From NCBI GenBank assembly GCA_036399015.1, contig DASWNW010000008.1, positions 1-64,000 of the forward strand: a stretch of DNA of 64,000 nt. Direction: 5' to 3'. Position numbers and translations under genes: made by a program. Shown here piece by piece: positions 35,651 through 44,117 of the stretch. This DNA is from QHVT01 sp036399015 (GTDB lineage: Bacteria > Acidobacteriota > Thermoanaerobaculia > Gp7-AA8). The notes under the pieces are model-generated. The model did not search any database and was not told where the DNA came from. It saw only the letters and a program-made list of their open reading frames with translations. The number at the start of each line of letters is the position of its first letter. Positions within the stretch are counted from its first letter, which is position 1.

Positions 35651-36574
35651 TCAGGGCCAGTTCGTGTTCCCGCATTCGGGACGGGCCGCGCCGCGCGGAT
35701 AGTAGTCGTCCCCGTATCCGACGTGATCGGCTACCCAGTCGCACGCGAAGGAGGGTGCGGGCTTGTTCTTGAGCTTCTTCCCACGCTTGGCGACCGCGGT
35801 GTCGGCGCCCGCAACGATCATCGAGTAGTGCTCGAAGTGGTTCAGGTCAGAAGCAGAGTGCACCTCCGCCGCCTCCTTCAGATTCAAGCCGGCGGACTGA
35901 ATGCGGTCGGCGAATGCCAGCACGCCGTCGATCCCCGTCAGCTCCGTCTTGACCGCGTCCTGCTTCATCCAATTCTCGAGTAGCGTCCGAAGACCCGCGC
36001 CGGCATAGACGAGGTCCAGACCGGCATCGCGGAGGGACTGCGACTCGAGGTTGGAAATGAGGATGCATGAGTTGCTGGAGATGGGCTTCTCATCTCTGAT
36101 CACTCCATCTTCGTCGGTGAAGACCACCGTGACTCCCCTGTCCTGCAGGGGAACCCGCAGACGAACGATGCGTGCGACGGGAGCCTCGGCGCGTTTGACC
36201 CTGTTGCTTCCCTTACTCCTGTGGATCCCGTTGTTGGCGTAGAAGTCTGCCACCGACAACTCCGCACGGCCTCCCTGGGCGCGTGGATACTGGAACCGCC
36301 ACACTTCGTCCTCGTCGATGGCGAGGGTTCCCCCGACGATGGAGCGCAGCTTCGGGACGTACTGATCGTAGTCCGACGCCGTGTCCGGTGGAGCGAAGCC
36401 GTGCTTGAAGGAGATGTCATGTTCGATCAGGCGATAGTCCTTACCGCCGTCGAACCGGATCACCGGCGACTGATGCGTTCCGGCGCGCACGATGGCAGCG
36501 TAGTCAGGACGCCCGCTGTCGTTGATGTCCACGTGGCAGATCAATCCGAAGAAATAGATATTCAGCTCGGGCAC
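35651..36574 (-). CDS. Protein of unknown family next to a CHAT protease, paralogue A
   Basis: A 307-residue protein starting with GTG at 36574 behind an excellent AAGGAGGAGG ribosome site. It shares both termini and several central blocks with paralogue B (PKLRSIVGGTLAI, ARIVRLRVPL, SNSCILISNLES, NHFEHYSMIVAGADTAVA). A lysine-rich stretch (AKRGKKLKNKPA) follows the ADTAVA block and is absent from paralogue B, where acidic residues stand instead; a basic site like this could be a protease cut point, but that is speculation. No known domain is seen. Codon use and GC match the surroundings, though slightly less GC-rich than the neighbours. Confidence 0.82.
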   Translation of the reverse strand: MPELNIYFFGLICHVDINDSGRPDYAAIVRAGTHQSPVIRFDGGKDYRLIEHDISFKHGFAPPDTASDYDQYVPKLRSIVGGTLAIDEDEVWRFQYPRAQGGRAELSVADFYANNGIHRSKGSNRVKRAEAPVARIVRLRVPLQDRGVTVVFTDEDGVIRDEKPISSNSCILISNLESQSLRDAGLDLVYAGAGLRTLLENWMKQDAVKTELTGIDGVLAFADRIQSAGLNLKEAAEVHSASDLNHFEHYSMIVAGADTAVAKRGKKLKNKPAPSFACDWVADHVGYGDDYYPRGAARPECGNTNWP

Positions 36575-36595
36575 CGTTCTGTCCTCCTCCTTCTT

Positions 36596-39500
36596 TTAGT
36601 GGGACCCGTACATCTGAAATCCGCCCCAGGCCGTGGGATTGCGAAGCGACTGATCGGGCGAGCGGAGCATCTGCAACTGCGCGTCGCGCAGCGCCGTCGT
36701 CGCGCTCGCGCCGCCGAGGAGGCGGCGATGGAAGGCGATTGAGAGCACGCCGGACGCGCCGTCGTCCACGTTCCAGAGGCTGCCGACCGCACCACCCGCG
36801 CCGGCGGCCAGGAACGCGAAGGCAAGGCTGCGGATCGAGCCGCGGCCCCGGCCCGGGACAGCGGTCCGGCATCCGGCCAGGACGACCAGCGGGTGACGCC
36901 GAAGGTTCTGCCGGCTGATGGTGTCGAGACTCAGAAGGCCTCGTCCGTCTCTGCCTCCGGGCGCGAATGCAAAGACCGACAGCGATGCGTCGCGTGCACT
37001 CACGAGTGCGTGCGCGCCGATGTGGATCACCACGGCGTCTTCCGCCGCGTCGAGGAACTTCTCGGGCGTGGCATCGGGGCCGGCGAGCAGCGTCGCACCG
37101 GCGTAGAGACGGCCGAGCAGCGTGCCTTCGCGGCGCGCCGCCGGAAGGCGCTCGAGAGCGCCGGCGACGGCCGGATCGAAGGATGGGTCCGCGACGATGG
37201 TGATGCGCGAGCCCTCCCCTCTGCTGCTGCGCCGAGCCGACGCGTACACCGAGGCGCTGGGTGCGACGGAGAGCGCGTGCTCCTCGACGACATACCGTCC
37301 TCCCGGCCTGCGAAGCGCGGCGAATGGGACCGCCGCCAGCACCTCGTCGGGGACGACGATCAGCTCCGTGGCCCCCGCCAGCGCCGGCTGCAGCGGAGCG
37401 AGCAGCGTCGCGTGCAGACTGCCCGCATGCCGGTCGAACGCGGCCTCGTCTCCTCGGCCGGCGGCGCCGAGAAGCTCGTCCACTGCCGCGCGGGTGGCGG
37501 CGGCGGAACCGGGCAGGCGCCGCATCTCGAAGCGGTCGCGCGCGAGCACGAAGACGACGATCGCGTTTTCGAGGACGGAGTAGTGAACGAGACGCTGCTT
37601 CTCCGCGAGCGAGGTGCGGATAGCTTCCGGGTCAGGCGCCGCGGCCGCGCCGCGCGGCGAAACGACGTCCGCCAGTACGCGCGTCCTGCAGCGCTCCGCG
37701 GTCACGAATGCCTCCCGCTCCAGGGCTCGCTCCACCTGGATCTCGAACAGCGCGCGGCAGGCGCTGTCGGCCGTGCCGAAAAACGTATCGCGCGTTCCGG
37801 TCTCACCGATCTGTTGCCGCTGCCGTTCGTAGAGCGAGAGTGCGTGGGCGAAGTCCCGCATCGCCGCCGGAGCTTTGCCCGCCCGCCGGAAGGCCTCTCC
37901 ACGCGCCGCGTACGTCTCGGGAAGTGTCAGCAGTTGCTTGCGCTCGCGGTAGGCGATGGAGCTCGAGAACTTCGAAGCGGCATCCTCCGGGTCGCGCTCG
38001 AGCAGCGCCTGGATCGAGTTCAGCTCGTCGAGCGCGTCCCGCCGCAGCTCCTCGTCCGGCAGCGCACGCGCGGCCTCTTCGAGCTTGCGGAGCTCCGCCG
38101 GTGAGGTGAGTCCGATGCGGATGCCGGCGAGCATCCGCAACAGCGTGGCGTCGAAGCGCCGCACCGGTGATTGGGCCGGTGAGTCGGCGAGCACCGTCAG
38201 CAGCGAGTGGGCGACGTCGTAGCGGTGCTCCTGGATCGCCGCATAACCGCTCGTATGGAGCGCCGACTCGACCACCTCAGGGCTCCCCGAGCGGCCGGCC
38301 AGCTCGAACAGCTCTCCCCGGAGCTCCCACGCCTCGCGGTCGCGGCCGAGAAGCGTCAGGCTCGCGGCGCGGTTCACCAGCAGCCGTATGCTGTTGTCGG
38401 TCTCGCGCAGCCTGCTGAACAGCGCCAGCGCCTCCGCGCTCGGAGGGAGCGAGGCGTAACTCTCGCCACGGCGCGTCGCCCGCATCGCCTCTTCCCAAAG
38501 CATCTGCGCGCGGAGCGCGTGATAGCGCCCGAGGTCGTGCCCCGCGACCGAGTCGAGCACCGCATGGGCCTCGACGGGGCGGTTCAGGTCGAAGAGCACG
38601 CCGGCGCGGTAGAAGGCGGCAACGAGCGCCATCGGGCTCTGCCCTTGCCGGAAGAGCTCTTCGGCTTCAGCGATCGCCGGAAGGGCGTCCGTGACCCGCC
38701 GGTCGCGGATGAGCAGCCGTGCATCGCGGTACCGGCGGTGCGCGCGAGCGACGATGTCCGGCCGCGCGGCGGCCGCGCTGACGCTGTCTTTCAACAGCAG
38801 CTCGCCGGAGCCCGCGGCCAGGGCGTCTCCGACCGCTCGTGCGACCGCCAGCGCCGAGCGCGCGTCGCCCTCTTTCCCGGCGGTATGGGCGTCCGCCCAG
38901 TCTGCGAGAAGCGGCCCTTCGGCCGTCGTCCGCGCCTGCTGCCGAAACTCGCGCACGAGCTGGGAGACGGTGTCGTGCTGTCCCTGCCGGGCCGCTTCTT
39001 CGAGGCGCCGGCGTGCCTCGGGCCAGCGCTGGAAGTCGGTCGGTTGCTGGAGGCGTTGCAGCCGCTCCCGCGCCTCGACGCGCCACGGACTGTCTTCCGC
39101 GGCGTCGAGATAAACCTTCCAGGCCGCGGCGGCAGCTTCCCGCCAGCCGAGCGACTCGAGCAGGGCCGCACGGTTGAAGCGCGCTTCCGGCAGATTGCCG
39201 TCGAGGCGCAGCGCGCGATCTGCCGCGGCGAGCGCCTGCACGAGCGTCTCCGTGTCGGCTTCGGGAGCGCCGAGCTCGTACAGGGCGGCCGCGAGGTCAT
39301 TCCACGTCTGCGCCGTCGGGTTCGTGGTGGTGCTGTTCTGCAGCAGCGTCACCGCCGCCCGTCGCTGGTCCAGCACCAGCAAAGCGAACGCGCGGTCCCG
39401 CGCGGTCGTATCGCTCGAGGAGAGTACCTCCCGCGCTGTCGACGCGAGCTCGGCCGAAGCAGCCGTGTCGCCGCGCGTGGTCCGTGCCCGCGGCGCGTAG

Positions 39501-39664
39501 CCGATCCCGGTCATCCGCAACTCGACAGGCCGGGACGCCTGCGCCGCGGACGCCTGATAAAGGAGGTCGGGCGCGTGGGTCCGCCTGCAGCCGACAACGG
39601 CGAGCACGACGAAAATGGCACAGCGCACGACGCCCGCGTATGTGGCATCGGTCCGGGACTGCAT
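36596..39664 (-). CDS. TPR-CHAT protease, predicted lipoprotein
   Basis: A 1022-residue protein. The N-terminus has a lipobox (LAVVGC, Cys26), so it is probably exported and lipid-anchored. About 700 residues of TPR-like helical repeats follow. The C-terminal CHAT domain (about 720-1020) is caspase-like: the catalytic His is His885 in VIHIGAHAL (His881 precedes it) and the nucleophile is Cys932 in VVLAGCRTAVP. It ends AWGGFQMYG, typical for CHAT. CHAT proteases cleave partner proteins in defence, stress or developmental responses. Two unknown paralogues follow directly in the same operon. A TATACT box (39682-39687) lies 17 nt before the ATG; no Shine-Dalgarno is seen. Confidence 0.92.
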   Translation of the reverse strand: MQSRTDATYAGVVRCAIFVVLAVVGCRRTHAPDLLYQASAAQASRPVELRMTGIGYAPRARTTRGDTAASAELASTAREVLSSSDTTARDRAFALLVLDQRRAAVTLLQNSTTTNPTAQTWNDLAAALYELGAPEADTETLVQALAAADRALRLDGNLPEARFNRAALLESLGWREAAAAAWKVYLDAAEDSPWRVEARERLQRLQQPTDFQRWPEARRRLEEAARQGQHDTVSQLVREFRQQARTTAEGPLLADWADAHTAGKEGDARSALAVARAVGDALAAGSGELLLKDSVSAAAARPDIVARAHRRYRDARLLIRDRRVTDALPAIAEAEELFRQGQSPMALVAAFYRAGVLFDLNRPVEAHAVLDSVAGHDLGRYHALRAQMLWEEAMRATRRGESYASLPPSAEALALFSRLRETDNSIRLLVNRAASLTLLGRDREAWELRGELFELAGRSGSPEVVESALHTSGYAAIQEHRYDVAHSLLTVLADSPAQSPVRRFDATLLRMLAGIRIGLTSPAELRKLEEAARALPDEELRRDALDELNSIQALLERDPEDAASKFSSSIAYRERKQLLTLPETYAARGEAFRRAGKAPAAMRDFAHALSLYERQRQQIGETGTRDTFFGTADSACRALFEIQVERALEREAFVTAERCRTRVLADVVSPRGAAAAPDPEAIRTSLAEKQRLVHYSVLENAIVVFVLARDRFEMRRLPGSAAATRAAVDELLGAAGRGDEAAFDRHAGSLHATLLAPLQPALAGATELIVVPDEVLAAVPFAALRRPGGRYVVEEHALSVAPSASVYASARRSSRGEGSRITIVADPSFDPAVAGALERLPAARREGTLLGRLYAGATLLAGPDATPEKFLDAAEDAVVIHIGAHALVSARDASLSVFAFAPGGRDGRGLLSLDTISRQNLRRHPLVVLAGCRTAVPGRGRGSIRSLAFAFLAAGAGGAVGSLWNVDDGASGVLSIAFHRRLLGGASATTALRDAQLQMLRSPDQSLRNPTAWGGFQMYGSH

Positions 39665-39712
39665 AAAAGGATTTAGAGGAGAGTATACGGATACCCGCGC
39701 GAAGCGGCGGGG

Positions 39713-40132
39713 TCACGGCAGGATCGTGAACCCCTCCGCACGGGCGGCGGCCGCGAGCTTTTCGTCGAGCGTGACGAAGGGGAGTGCGCGATGCGGACTG
39801 CTCACCGAGATGGCGGAGGCGAGTTGCAGCGCGTCGAGCGATCTCAGCATGTGACGGCCGAGGAGGTCGCGGGCGATTTCGGTGATGTTCGCCGAATACG
39901 CGACTTCAAGCCACGTCTGGCTCAGAACGGCGAACCGCAGCTCGGCGCGTTGGTGCCGACGGAGCGACAACTCTCCGCGGTGCCGGCGACGCCAGAGACT
40001 GCTGACGACCTCCAACGGTGTGATTGCGGCAGCGACGACATCGTCGTCTTCGTCGTGCAACCGAAGCACCTCGAAAGATCGCGCCTCGTCGATGAGCAAC
40101 GGGATGATCGCCGACGAATCCCAGAACCGCAA
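39713..40132 (-). CDS. PIN-domain toxin (VapC-like)
   Basis: A 139-residue PIN ribonuclease toxin. The acidic active-site residues are present: Asp5 (FWDSSAI), Glu41 (PLEVVSSLW), Asp100 (SLDALQLA) and Asp123 (TLDEKL). The TTG start at 40132 is the first base after the antitoxin TGA, so translation is coupled; MRFWDSSA is the normal PIN N-terminus and no ATG is nearby. Targets in this family are tRNAs or rRNA, but the one used here is unknown. Confidence 0.9.
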   Translation of the reverse strand: MRFWDSSAIIPLLIDEARSFEVLRLHDEDDDVVAAAITPLEVVSSLWRRRHRGELSLRRHQRAELRFAVLSQTWLEVAYSANITEIARDLLGRHMLRSLDALQLASAISVSSPHRALPFVTLDEKLAAAARAEGFTILP

Positions 40133-40405
40133 TCAATCCTCGTCACGCGCGCGAATCAGCTCCTCGACGACGCTTTCACCTTCGCACTTCGGCAACTCTT
40201 CCGTATAGAACTCCCGCGGAATCGGTTGACCGTTTCCGAGGCGCCGCACCAGCCCCTGCGCCTCGAGCTCCCGCATCCGCACTTCCATCGGATCGTAGGG
40301 CACTACGGTCGCGACGAGGTGGCCGCCCTCCAGCACCTTCACGGTCTCCCCCCGCTTCACCCGCTCGGCGATCGCTCCGAGTTCTGATAGCTCGATGGTG
40401 GTCAT
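40133..40405 (-). CDS. Phd/YefM-type antitoxin of the PIN toxin
   Basis: A 90-residue antitoxin: a Phd-like DNA-binding N-terminus (MTTIELSELGAIAERVKRGETVKVLEGGHLVATVVPYD) and an acidic C-terminal tail rich in Glu and Arg that should wrap the toxin. TAGACT at 40413-40418 lies 7 nt before the ATG without a ribosome site, so the operon is probably leaderless. It should repress itself together with the toxin. Confidence 0.88.
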   Translation of the reverse strand: MTTIELSELGAIAERVKRGETVKVLEGGHLVATVVPYDPMEVRMRELEAQGLVRRLGNGQPIPREFYTEELPKCEGESVVEELIRARDED

Positions 40406-40461
40406 AGCAGATAGTCTAACGCCGCCCGAGGCGCGGCGATTGCGCGGAGGCGGAGGCGTAG

Positions 40462-40638
40462 ATGAAGTGGTTCGGACCGGCAGTCGTCGTGCTGACAGCG
40501 GTGGCCATCCTCCTCAGGCGGCGCGAGTTCGCCTCCTTCCAGGCGAACGTCCTCGGCGGGTCGATCATGCCGGGGTGCGTGGTCGCGGAGGCGGTCGTGT
40601 TGTTGCTGATCGCCGCGGCGTTGTTCATGCTGGCGTGA
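40462..40638 (+). CDS. Small two-helix membrane protein
   Basis: A 58-residue protein (MKWFGPAVVVLTAVAILLRR at the start), with two hydrophobic helices near 4-18 and 38-57. It ends in TGATG, where its stop overlaps the ATG of the DUF1877 gene. GGAGG-like bases occur about 10 nt before the ATG. I do not recognise a family. Overlap with the next gene and membrane-like composition support it as real, but it is short and could be chance. Confidence 0.55.
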   Translation: MKWFGPAVVVLTAVAILLRRREFASFQANVLGGSIMPGCVVAEAVVLLLIAAALFMLA

Positions 40639-41168
40639 TGGGCCTGCACGCGCGGTACTACCCGCTGCCGCAGGATCGGCTCTCCCGGCTCCTCGGCAAC
40701 CCTGACGCCGAGGCGAGGCTGCAGGAGCTCTTCGCGTTTCGGCGGGAGTGCGGCGAGAACGGGGAGGAGTACATCGTCGGCACGAGCTGGCACCTGCTCG
40801 ACTTCCTCATCAATCCGCCGGACGCCGCGGTGCCGGAGCTCGCATATGCCGTGCGAGGCCACGAGTTTCCCGCTCCGGACGGCTCCGTGCGCGTCGAGCC
40901 GCACCTGCCCTCCTACGACGACGAGCCGTGGCAGCTCTTCACTTATGTCCCCGCCGACGAAGTCGCGGCCGTGTCGCAGTTCCTGTCGCTGCTGACGCCC
41001 GCCGACTTCGAGGCGCGCTACCGGCCGGCGAAGATGAAGGAGCTCTATCGTGCACCCGTCGCCGGCGAGGAGCACAAAGGTGAGTTGGTCGAACTGGCGC
41101 TGAAGTTCGCGCACTTTTACGACGAGGTCGCCCGCGCCGGGAACGCGCTGCTCATCAGCGTCGGCTGA
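40638..41168 (+). CDS. DUF1877 family protein
   Basis: A 176-residue protein with the DUF1877 pattern: MGLHARYYPL at the start, WHLLDFLI (the Trp-His segment is typical), LTYVPADEVAAVSQFL-like FTYVPADEVAAV, and LVELALKFAHFYDEVARAGNALLISV at the end. The family has no known biochemical activity; a structure of a distant member has been linked to NAD-binding-like folds, but this is not evident here. It overlaps the small membrane protein by 1 nt. Confidence 0.85.
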   Translation: MGLHARYYPLPQDRLSRLLGNPDAEARLQELFAFRRECGENGEEYIVGTSWHLLDFLINPPDAAVPELAYAVRGHEFPAPDGSVRVEPHLPSYDDEPWQLFTYVPADEVAAVSQFLSLLTPADFEARYRPAKMKELYRAPVAGEEHKGELVELALKFAHFYDEVARAGNALLISVG

Positions 41169-41183
41169 TGTGATAAACAGCGC
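41169..41183 (+). promoter_or_regulatory. TGTGATAAACAGCGC motif, copy 1
   Basis: A 15-nt exact match to 42105-42119. It follows the DUF1877 stop directly and lies 34 nt before the CPBP ATG. The TGTGATAAAC core looks like an extended -10 element, and the same sequence before two consecutive genes suggests shared promoter or operator use. Function is inferred only from repetition and position. Confidence 0.4.
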
Positions 41184-41217
41184 GTGCGCCGGTGTCGTGA
41201 GACGCGCGTACAGTGCA

Positions 41218-42075
41218 ATGGAATCGCCGCCTGACGACAACGAGCGACTGACGCTCGACAGCGACTCTGCAGCGGACTTCGATCCCGATGTGTCTCCGCA
41301 GAGTGACGGCGGCGGTGCCGAACAACCCACCCCCGTCGCCCGCTTCGGAGCGGGCAAAGCGATCGCCTCGTTTCTCCTGTTGTTGATCAGTCAGGTGCTG
41401 GTGGGGATCGCCGTGATCGTCCTCACGCTGATCGTTGCCGTTGTCCGCGGCGAGAACATCGCGGACGAGCAGGTGATGGGGCGCCTGCTCCAGGACACTC
41501 AGGCCGTCACTCTGCTCGCGGCGTCGATCGCTTCGGTATTGGTGGTGTATCTGATCGCGCGTCTTTGGGCATGGCCGCTGGTCCTCGACCGCAGCGCGAA
41601 CGGCATCGGGTTCAGGCCAGCGCCCTATCGCTACGTAGCCGCTGCGGCCGGCGTCGGTGTCGTGCTGGGCGTCTGCTACCTGTCCGTCGTGCAGTGGCTC
41701 GTGCCGTTCGACCCCACGACTCCGATCGGCCCGCTGGCCGCGGCCGCGAAGACAGGTGGGGCGACACGCCTCGCGTGGGCCGTGCTCGCCCTGATCATCG
41801 CGCCGGTCGTCGAGGAGTTCTTCTTTCGAGGGCTGCTCCTGAAGGGCTTCGTCACCACGTGGGGGGTAGCCGCGGGCAGTGCGGCGGCCACGATCCTCTT
41901 CATCTCTCTCCATTTGCTGGAAACCTTTGCGTACTGGCCGGCGACCGTTGCGATCACGGTGATGGCGCTCGTCACACTTGGGGCGCGGGTGGTCACCGGT
42001 AGCCTCGTGCCCGCCATCGCCGCGCATATCGGGTACAACGCGATCATCGTCGCGGCCGTCTATGCAGCGAGTTGA
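41218..42075 (+). CDS. CPBP family intramembrane glutamic protease
   Basis: A 285-residue membrane protein with about eight helices and the active-site motifs of CPBP (Abi/Rce1-like) proteases: Glu199-Glu200-x3-Arg204 (VVEEFFFRG), His232 (SLHLLE) and His270-x3-Asn274 (AHIGYN). The hydrophilic N-terminus of about 45 residues is acidic. The ATG at 41218 begins MESPPDDNERL; an in-frame GTG upstream at 41170 lies within the repeated 15-nt motif and is less likely. Substrates are unknown. Confidence 0.9.
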   Translation: MESPPDDNERLTLDSDSAADFDPDVSPQSDGGGAEQPTPVARFGAGKAIASFLLLLISQVLVGIAVIVLTLIVAVVRGENIADEQVMGRLLQDTQAVTLLAASIASVLVVYLIARLWAWPLVLDRSANGIGFRPAPYRYVAAAAGVGVVLGVCYLSVVQWLVPFDPTTPIGPLAAAAKTGGATRLAWAVLALIIAPVVEEFFFRGLLLKGFVTTWGVAAGSAAATILFISLHLLETFAYWPATVAITVMALVTLGARVVTGSLVPAIAAHIGYNAIIVAAVYAAS

Positions 42076-42104
42076 AGACCGCTCGCAGCTTCCTGTCCGC
42101 GGGT

Positions 42105-42119
42105 TGTGATAAACAGCGC
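42105..42119 (+). promoter_or_regulatory. TGTGATAAACAGCGC motif, copy 2
   Basis: Identical to the motif at 41169-41183 and 7 nt before the ATG of homogentisate dioxygenase. Being repeated in front of two different genes, it may be a promoter core or a regulator site. The distances to the two start codons differ (34 and 7 nt), which argues against a fixed leaderless promoter. Confidence 0.4.
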
Positions 42120-42126
42120 CGAGACC

Positions 42127-43389
42127 ATGTACCAGTCCGGCTTCGCCAACGAATTCGCCACCGAGGCGCTCCCCGGCGCGCTGCCCGCGCGCGGCAACTC
42201 GCCGCAGCGGGTCAACTACGGCCTCTACGCCGAGCAGTTCTCCGGCTCGCCGTTCACGGTGCCGCGGCACATGCAGCGGAGGTCGTGGCTGTACCGCATC
42301 CGCCCGAGCGTCCTGCACGAGCCGTTCGTGCCGCGTGAACAGGGGCTGGTGCGGCATACGCCGTTCGACGAGCTGCCGGTGCCGCCGACGCAGTTCCGCT
42401 GGGACCCGCTGCCCGTCCCCACCGAGCCGACCGACTTCGTCGACGGCCTCACCACCATCGCCGGCAACGAGGGGATCGGCATCCACATCTATGCGGCGAA
42501 CCGGTCGATGGAGGGCAGGTACTTCTACGACGCCGACGGCGAGCTGCTGATCGTCCCTGAAAAGGGCTCGCTGCGCATCGCCACCGAGCTCGGGATCGTC
42601 GACGTCCAGCCGGGCGAGATCGCCGTCATCCCGCGCGGGACGAAGATCCGCGTCGACCTGCAGGGCGGCGAGGCCCGCGGCTACGTCTGCGAGAACTATG
42701 GCGCGCACTTCCGCCTCCCCGACCTCGGCCCCATCGGCTCGAACGGCCTCGCCAACCCGCGCGACTTCCTGACGCCCGTCGCCGCCTACGAGGAGCTCGA
42801 AGGGGACTTCGAGCTGGTGGTGAAATTCGACGGCCGCCTCTGGTCGGCGAAGATCGATCATTCGCCGCTCGACGTCGTCGCGTGGCACGGCAACTACGCC
42901 CCCTACAAGTACGACCTCTCGAAGTTCAACGTCATCAACACAGTGTCCTTCGATCACCCCGACCCGTCGATCTTCACGGTCCTGACGTCGCCGTCCGACA
43001 CCCCCGGCACCGCCAACTGCGACTTCGTCATCTTCCCGCCGCGCTGGATGGTCGCGGAGGACACCTTCCGCCCTCCCTACTTCCACCGCAACATCATGAA
43101 CGAGTACATGGGGCTGATCGTCGGGACGTACGACGCGAAGGCGGAAGGTTTCGTCCCCGGCGCCGGCAGCCTGCACAACTGCATGTCGGGCCACGGCCCC
43201 GACGCCGCGACGTTCGACGCCGCCTCGACGGCGAAGCTCGAGCCGCGCTTCCTCGCCGACACGCTCGCCTTCATGTTCGAGTCGCGCCACATCATCCGGC
43301 CCACCCGCTTCGCCCTCGAGACGCCGCTGCTGCAGCGCGACTACTGGCGCTGCTGGAACGGTCTGCGGAAGAACTTCGAGCGCCCATGA
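42127..43389 (+). CDS. hmgA: Homogentisate 1,2-dioxygenase
   Basis: A 420-residue non-haem iron dioxygenase that opens the ring of homogentisate in tyrosine and phenylalanine degradation. Typical sequences include YQSGFANEFATEALPGALP at the start, YNAPYK-like NYAPYKYDL, PPYFHRNIMNEYMGLI and CMSGHGPDAATF near the iron site. It starts at ATG 42127. Its stop overlaps the start of the next gene (ATGA). Fumarylacetoacetase (47401-48570) is 4 kb away; maleylacetoacetate isomerase is not in the window. Confidence 0.97.
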   Translation: MYQSGFANEFATEALPGALPARGNSPQRVNYGLYAEQFSGSPFTVPRHMQRRSWLYRIRPSVLHEPFVPREQGLVRHTPFDELPVPPTQFRWDPLPVPTEPTDFVDGLTTIAGNEGIGIHIYAANRSMEGRYFYDADGELLIVPEKGSLRIATELGIVDVQPGEIAVIPRGTKIRVDLQGGEARGYVCENYGAHFRLPDLGPIGSNGLANPRDFLTPVAAYEELEGDFELVVKFDGRLWSAKIDHSPLDVVAWHGNYAPYKYDLSKFNVINTVSFDHPDPSIFTVLTSPSDTPGTANCDFVIFPPRWMVAEDTFRPPYFHRNIMNEYMGLIVGTYDAKAEGFVPGAGSLHNCMSGHGPDAATFDAASTAKLEPRFLADTLAFMFESRHIIRPTRFALETPLLQRDYWRCWNGLRKNFERP

Positions 43390-44117
43390 AGAAGTCGCTC
43401 CGGGCGCTGCTCGAAGGCCTCATCGACTACGCCGGCCTCTTCCCGCCGGCGTCGCTCTCCATGCAGGACGCGGTGCGCAACTACGCCCGCTACCGAGAGG
43501 GCGAGTACGCCTGGGCCCTCGGCAAGTTCATCGTGCCGATGGAGCGCGCCCAGGAAGTTCCCACCGACATCCCGGTCAGCATCCTCGGCATCGACGAGGT
43601 GAAGGCGACCACCGCGGAAGAGATCGCGCAGTTGCCGCCCAACGTCTACGTCGAGATCGCCGACCTCGCCCTCCTCGACGCGATCGCGAAGGCGGGCCTG
43701 CGCGCGAAGATCCGCACCGGCGGCATCACCGCCGACGCCTTCCCCGCGGTGGACAACATCGCCGCCTTCCTCCGCGCCTGCAAGGCGAAGGGGGTCGCGT
43801 TCAAGGCCACCGCCGGGCTGCACCATCCCCTGCGCTGCGTGAAGCCGCTCACCTACGAGCCGAACGCGCCGACCGGCACGATGCACGGCTTCCTCAACGT
43901 CTTCATCGCCGCCGCGATGGTCGAGCAGGCCGACGGCATCCTCGCGGAGAACGATCCCCACGCCTTCACGTTCGAGGACGACGGCGCCTCCTGGCGCGGC
44001 CACCGCGTGTCGACCGAGGAGATCGTGACGATGCGCAGGACCTTCGCGACCTCGTTCGGCTCCTGCTCGTTCGAGGAACCGATCGGAGACTTGATCGCAC
44101 TCGATTGGCTCCCGTGA
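43386..44117 (+). CDS. Unknown TIM-barrel-like protein coupled to hmgA
   Basis: A 243-residue soluble protein translationally coupled to hmgA (4-nt overlap). It begins LRALLEGLIDYAGLFPPASLSM, then alternates strands and helices as in a TIM barrel: YVEIADLALLDAI, AKIRTGGI, VDNIAAFLRACKAKGVAFKATAGLHHP, MHGFLNVFIAAAM. Conserved Lys and His in FKATAGLHHP could be catalytic. I do not recognise a characterised family. The last 8 codons lie within a 25-nt segment that is repeated imperfectly 174 nt downstream, beyond a palindromic array. Confidence 0.8.
   Translation: MKKSLRALLEGLIDYAGLFPPASLSMQDAVRNYARYREGEYAWALGKFIVPMERAQEVPTDIPVSILGIDEVKATTAEEIAQLPPNVYVEIADLALLDAIAKAGLRAKIRTGGITADAFPAVDNIAAFLRACKAKGVAFKATAGLHHPLRCVKPLTYEPNAPTGTMHGFLNVFIAAAMVEQADGILAENDPHAFTFEDDGASWRGHRVSTEEIVTMRRTFATSFGSCSFEEPIGDLIALDWLP

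Noticed and set aside
40395..40637. An upstream extension of the DUF1877 frame.
   Set aside because: The family begins with MGLHARYY at the ATG at 40638, and the upstream frame covers a different small membrane ORF and the antitoxin promoter.
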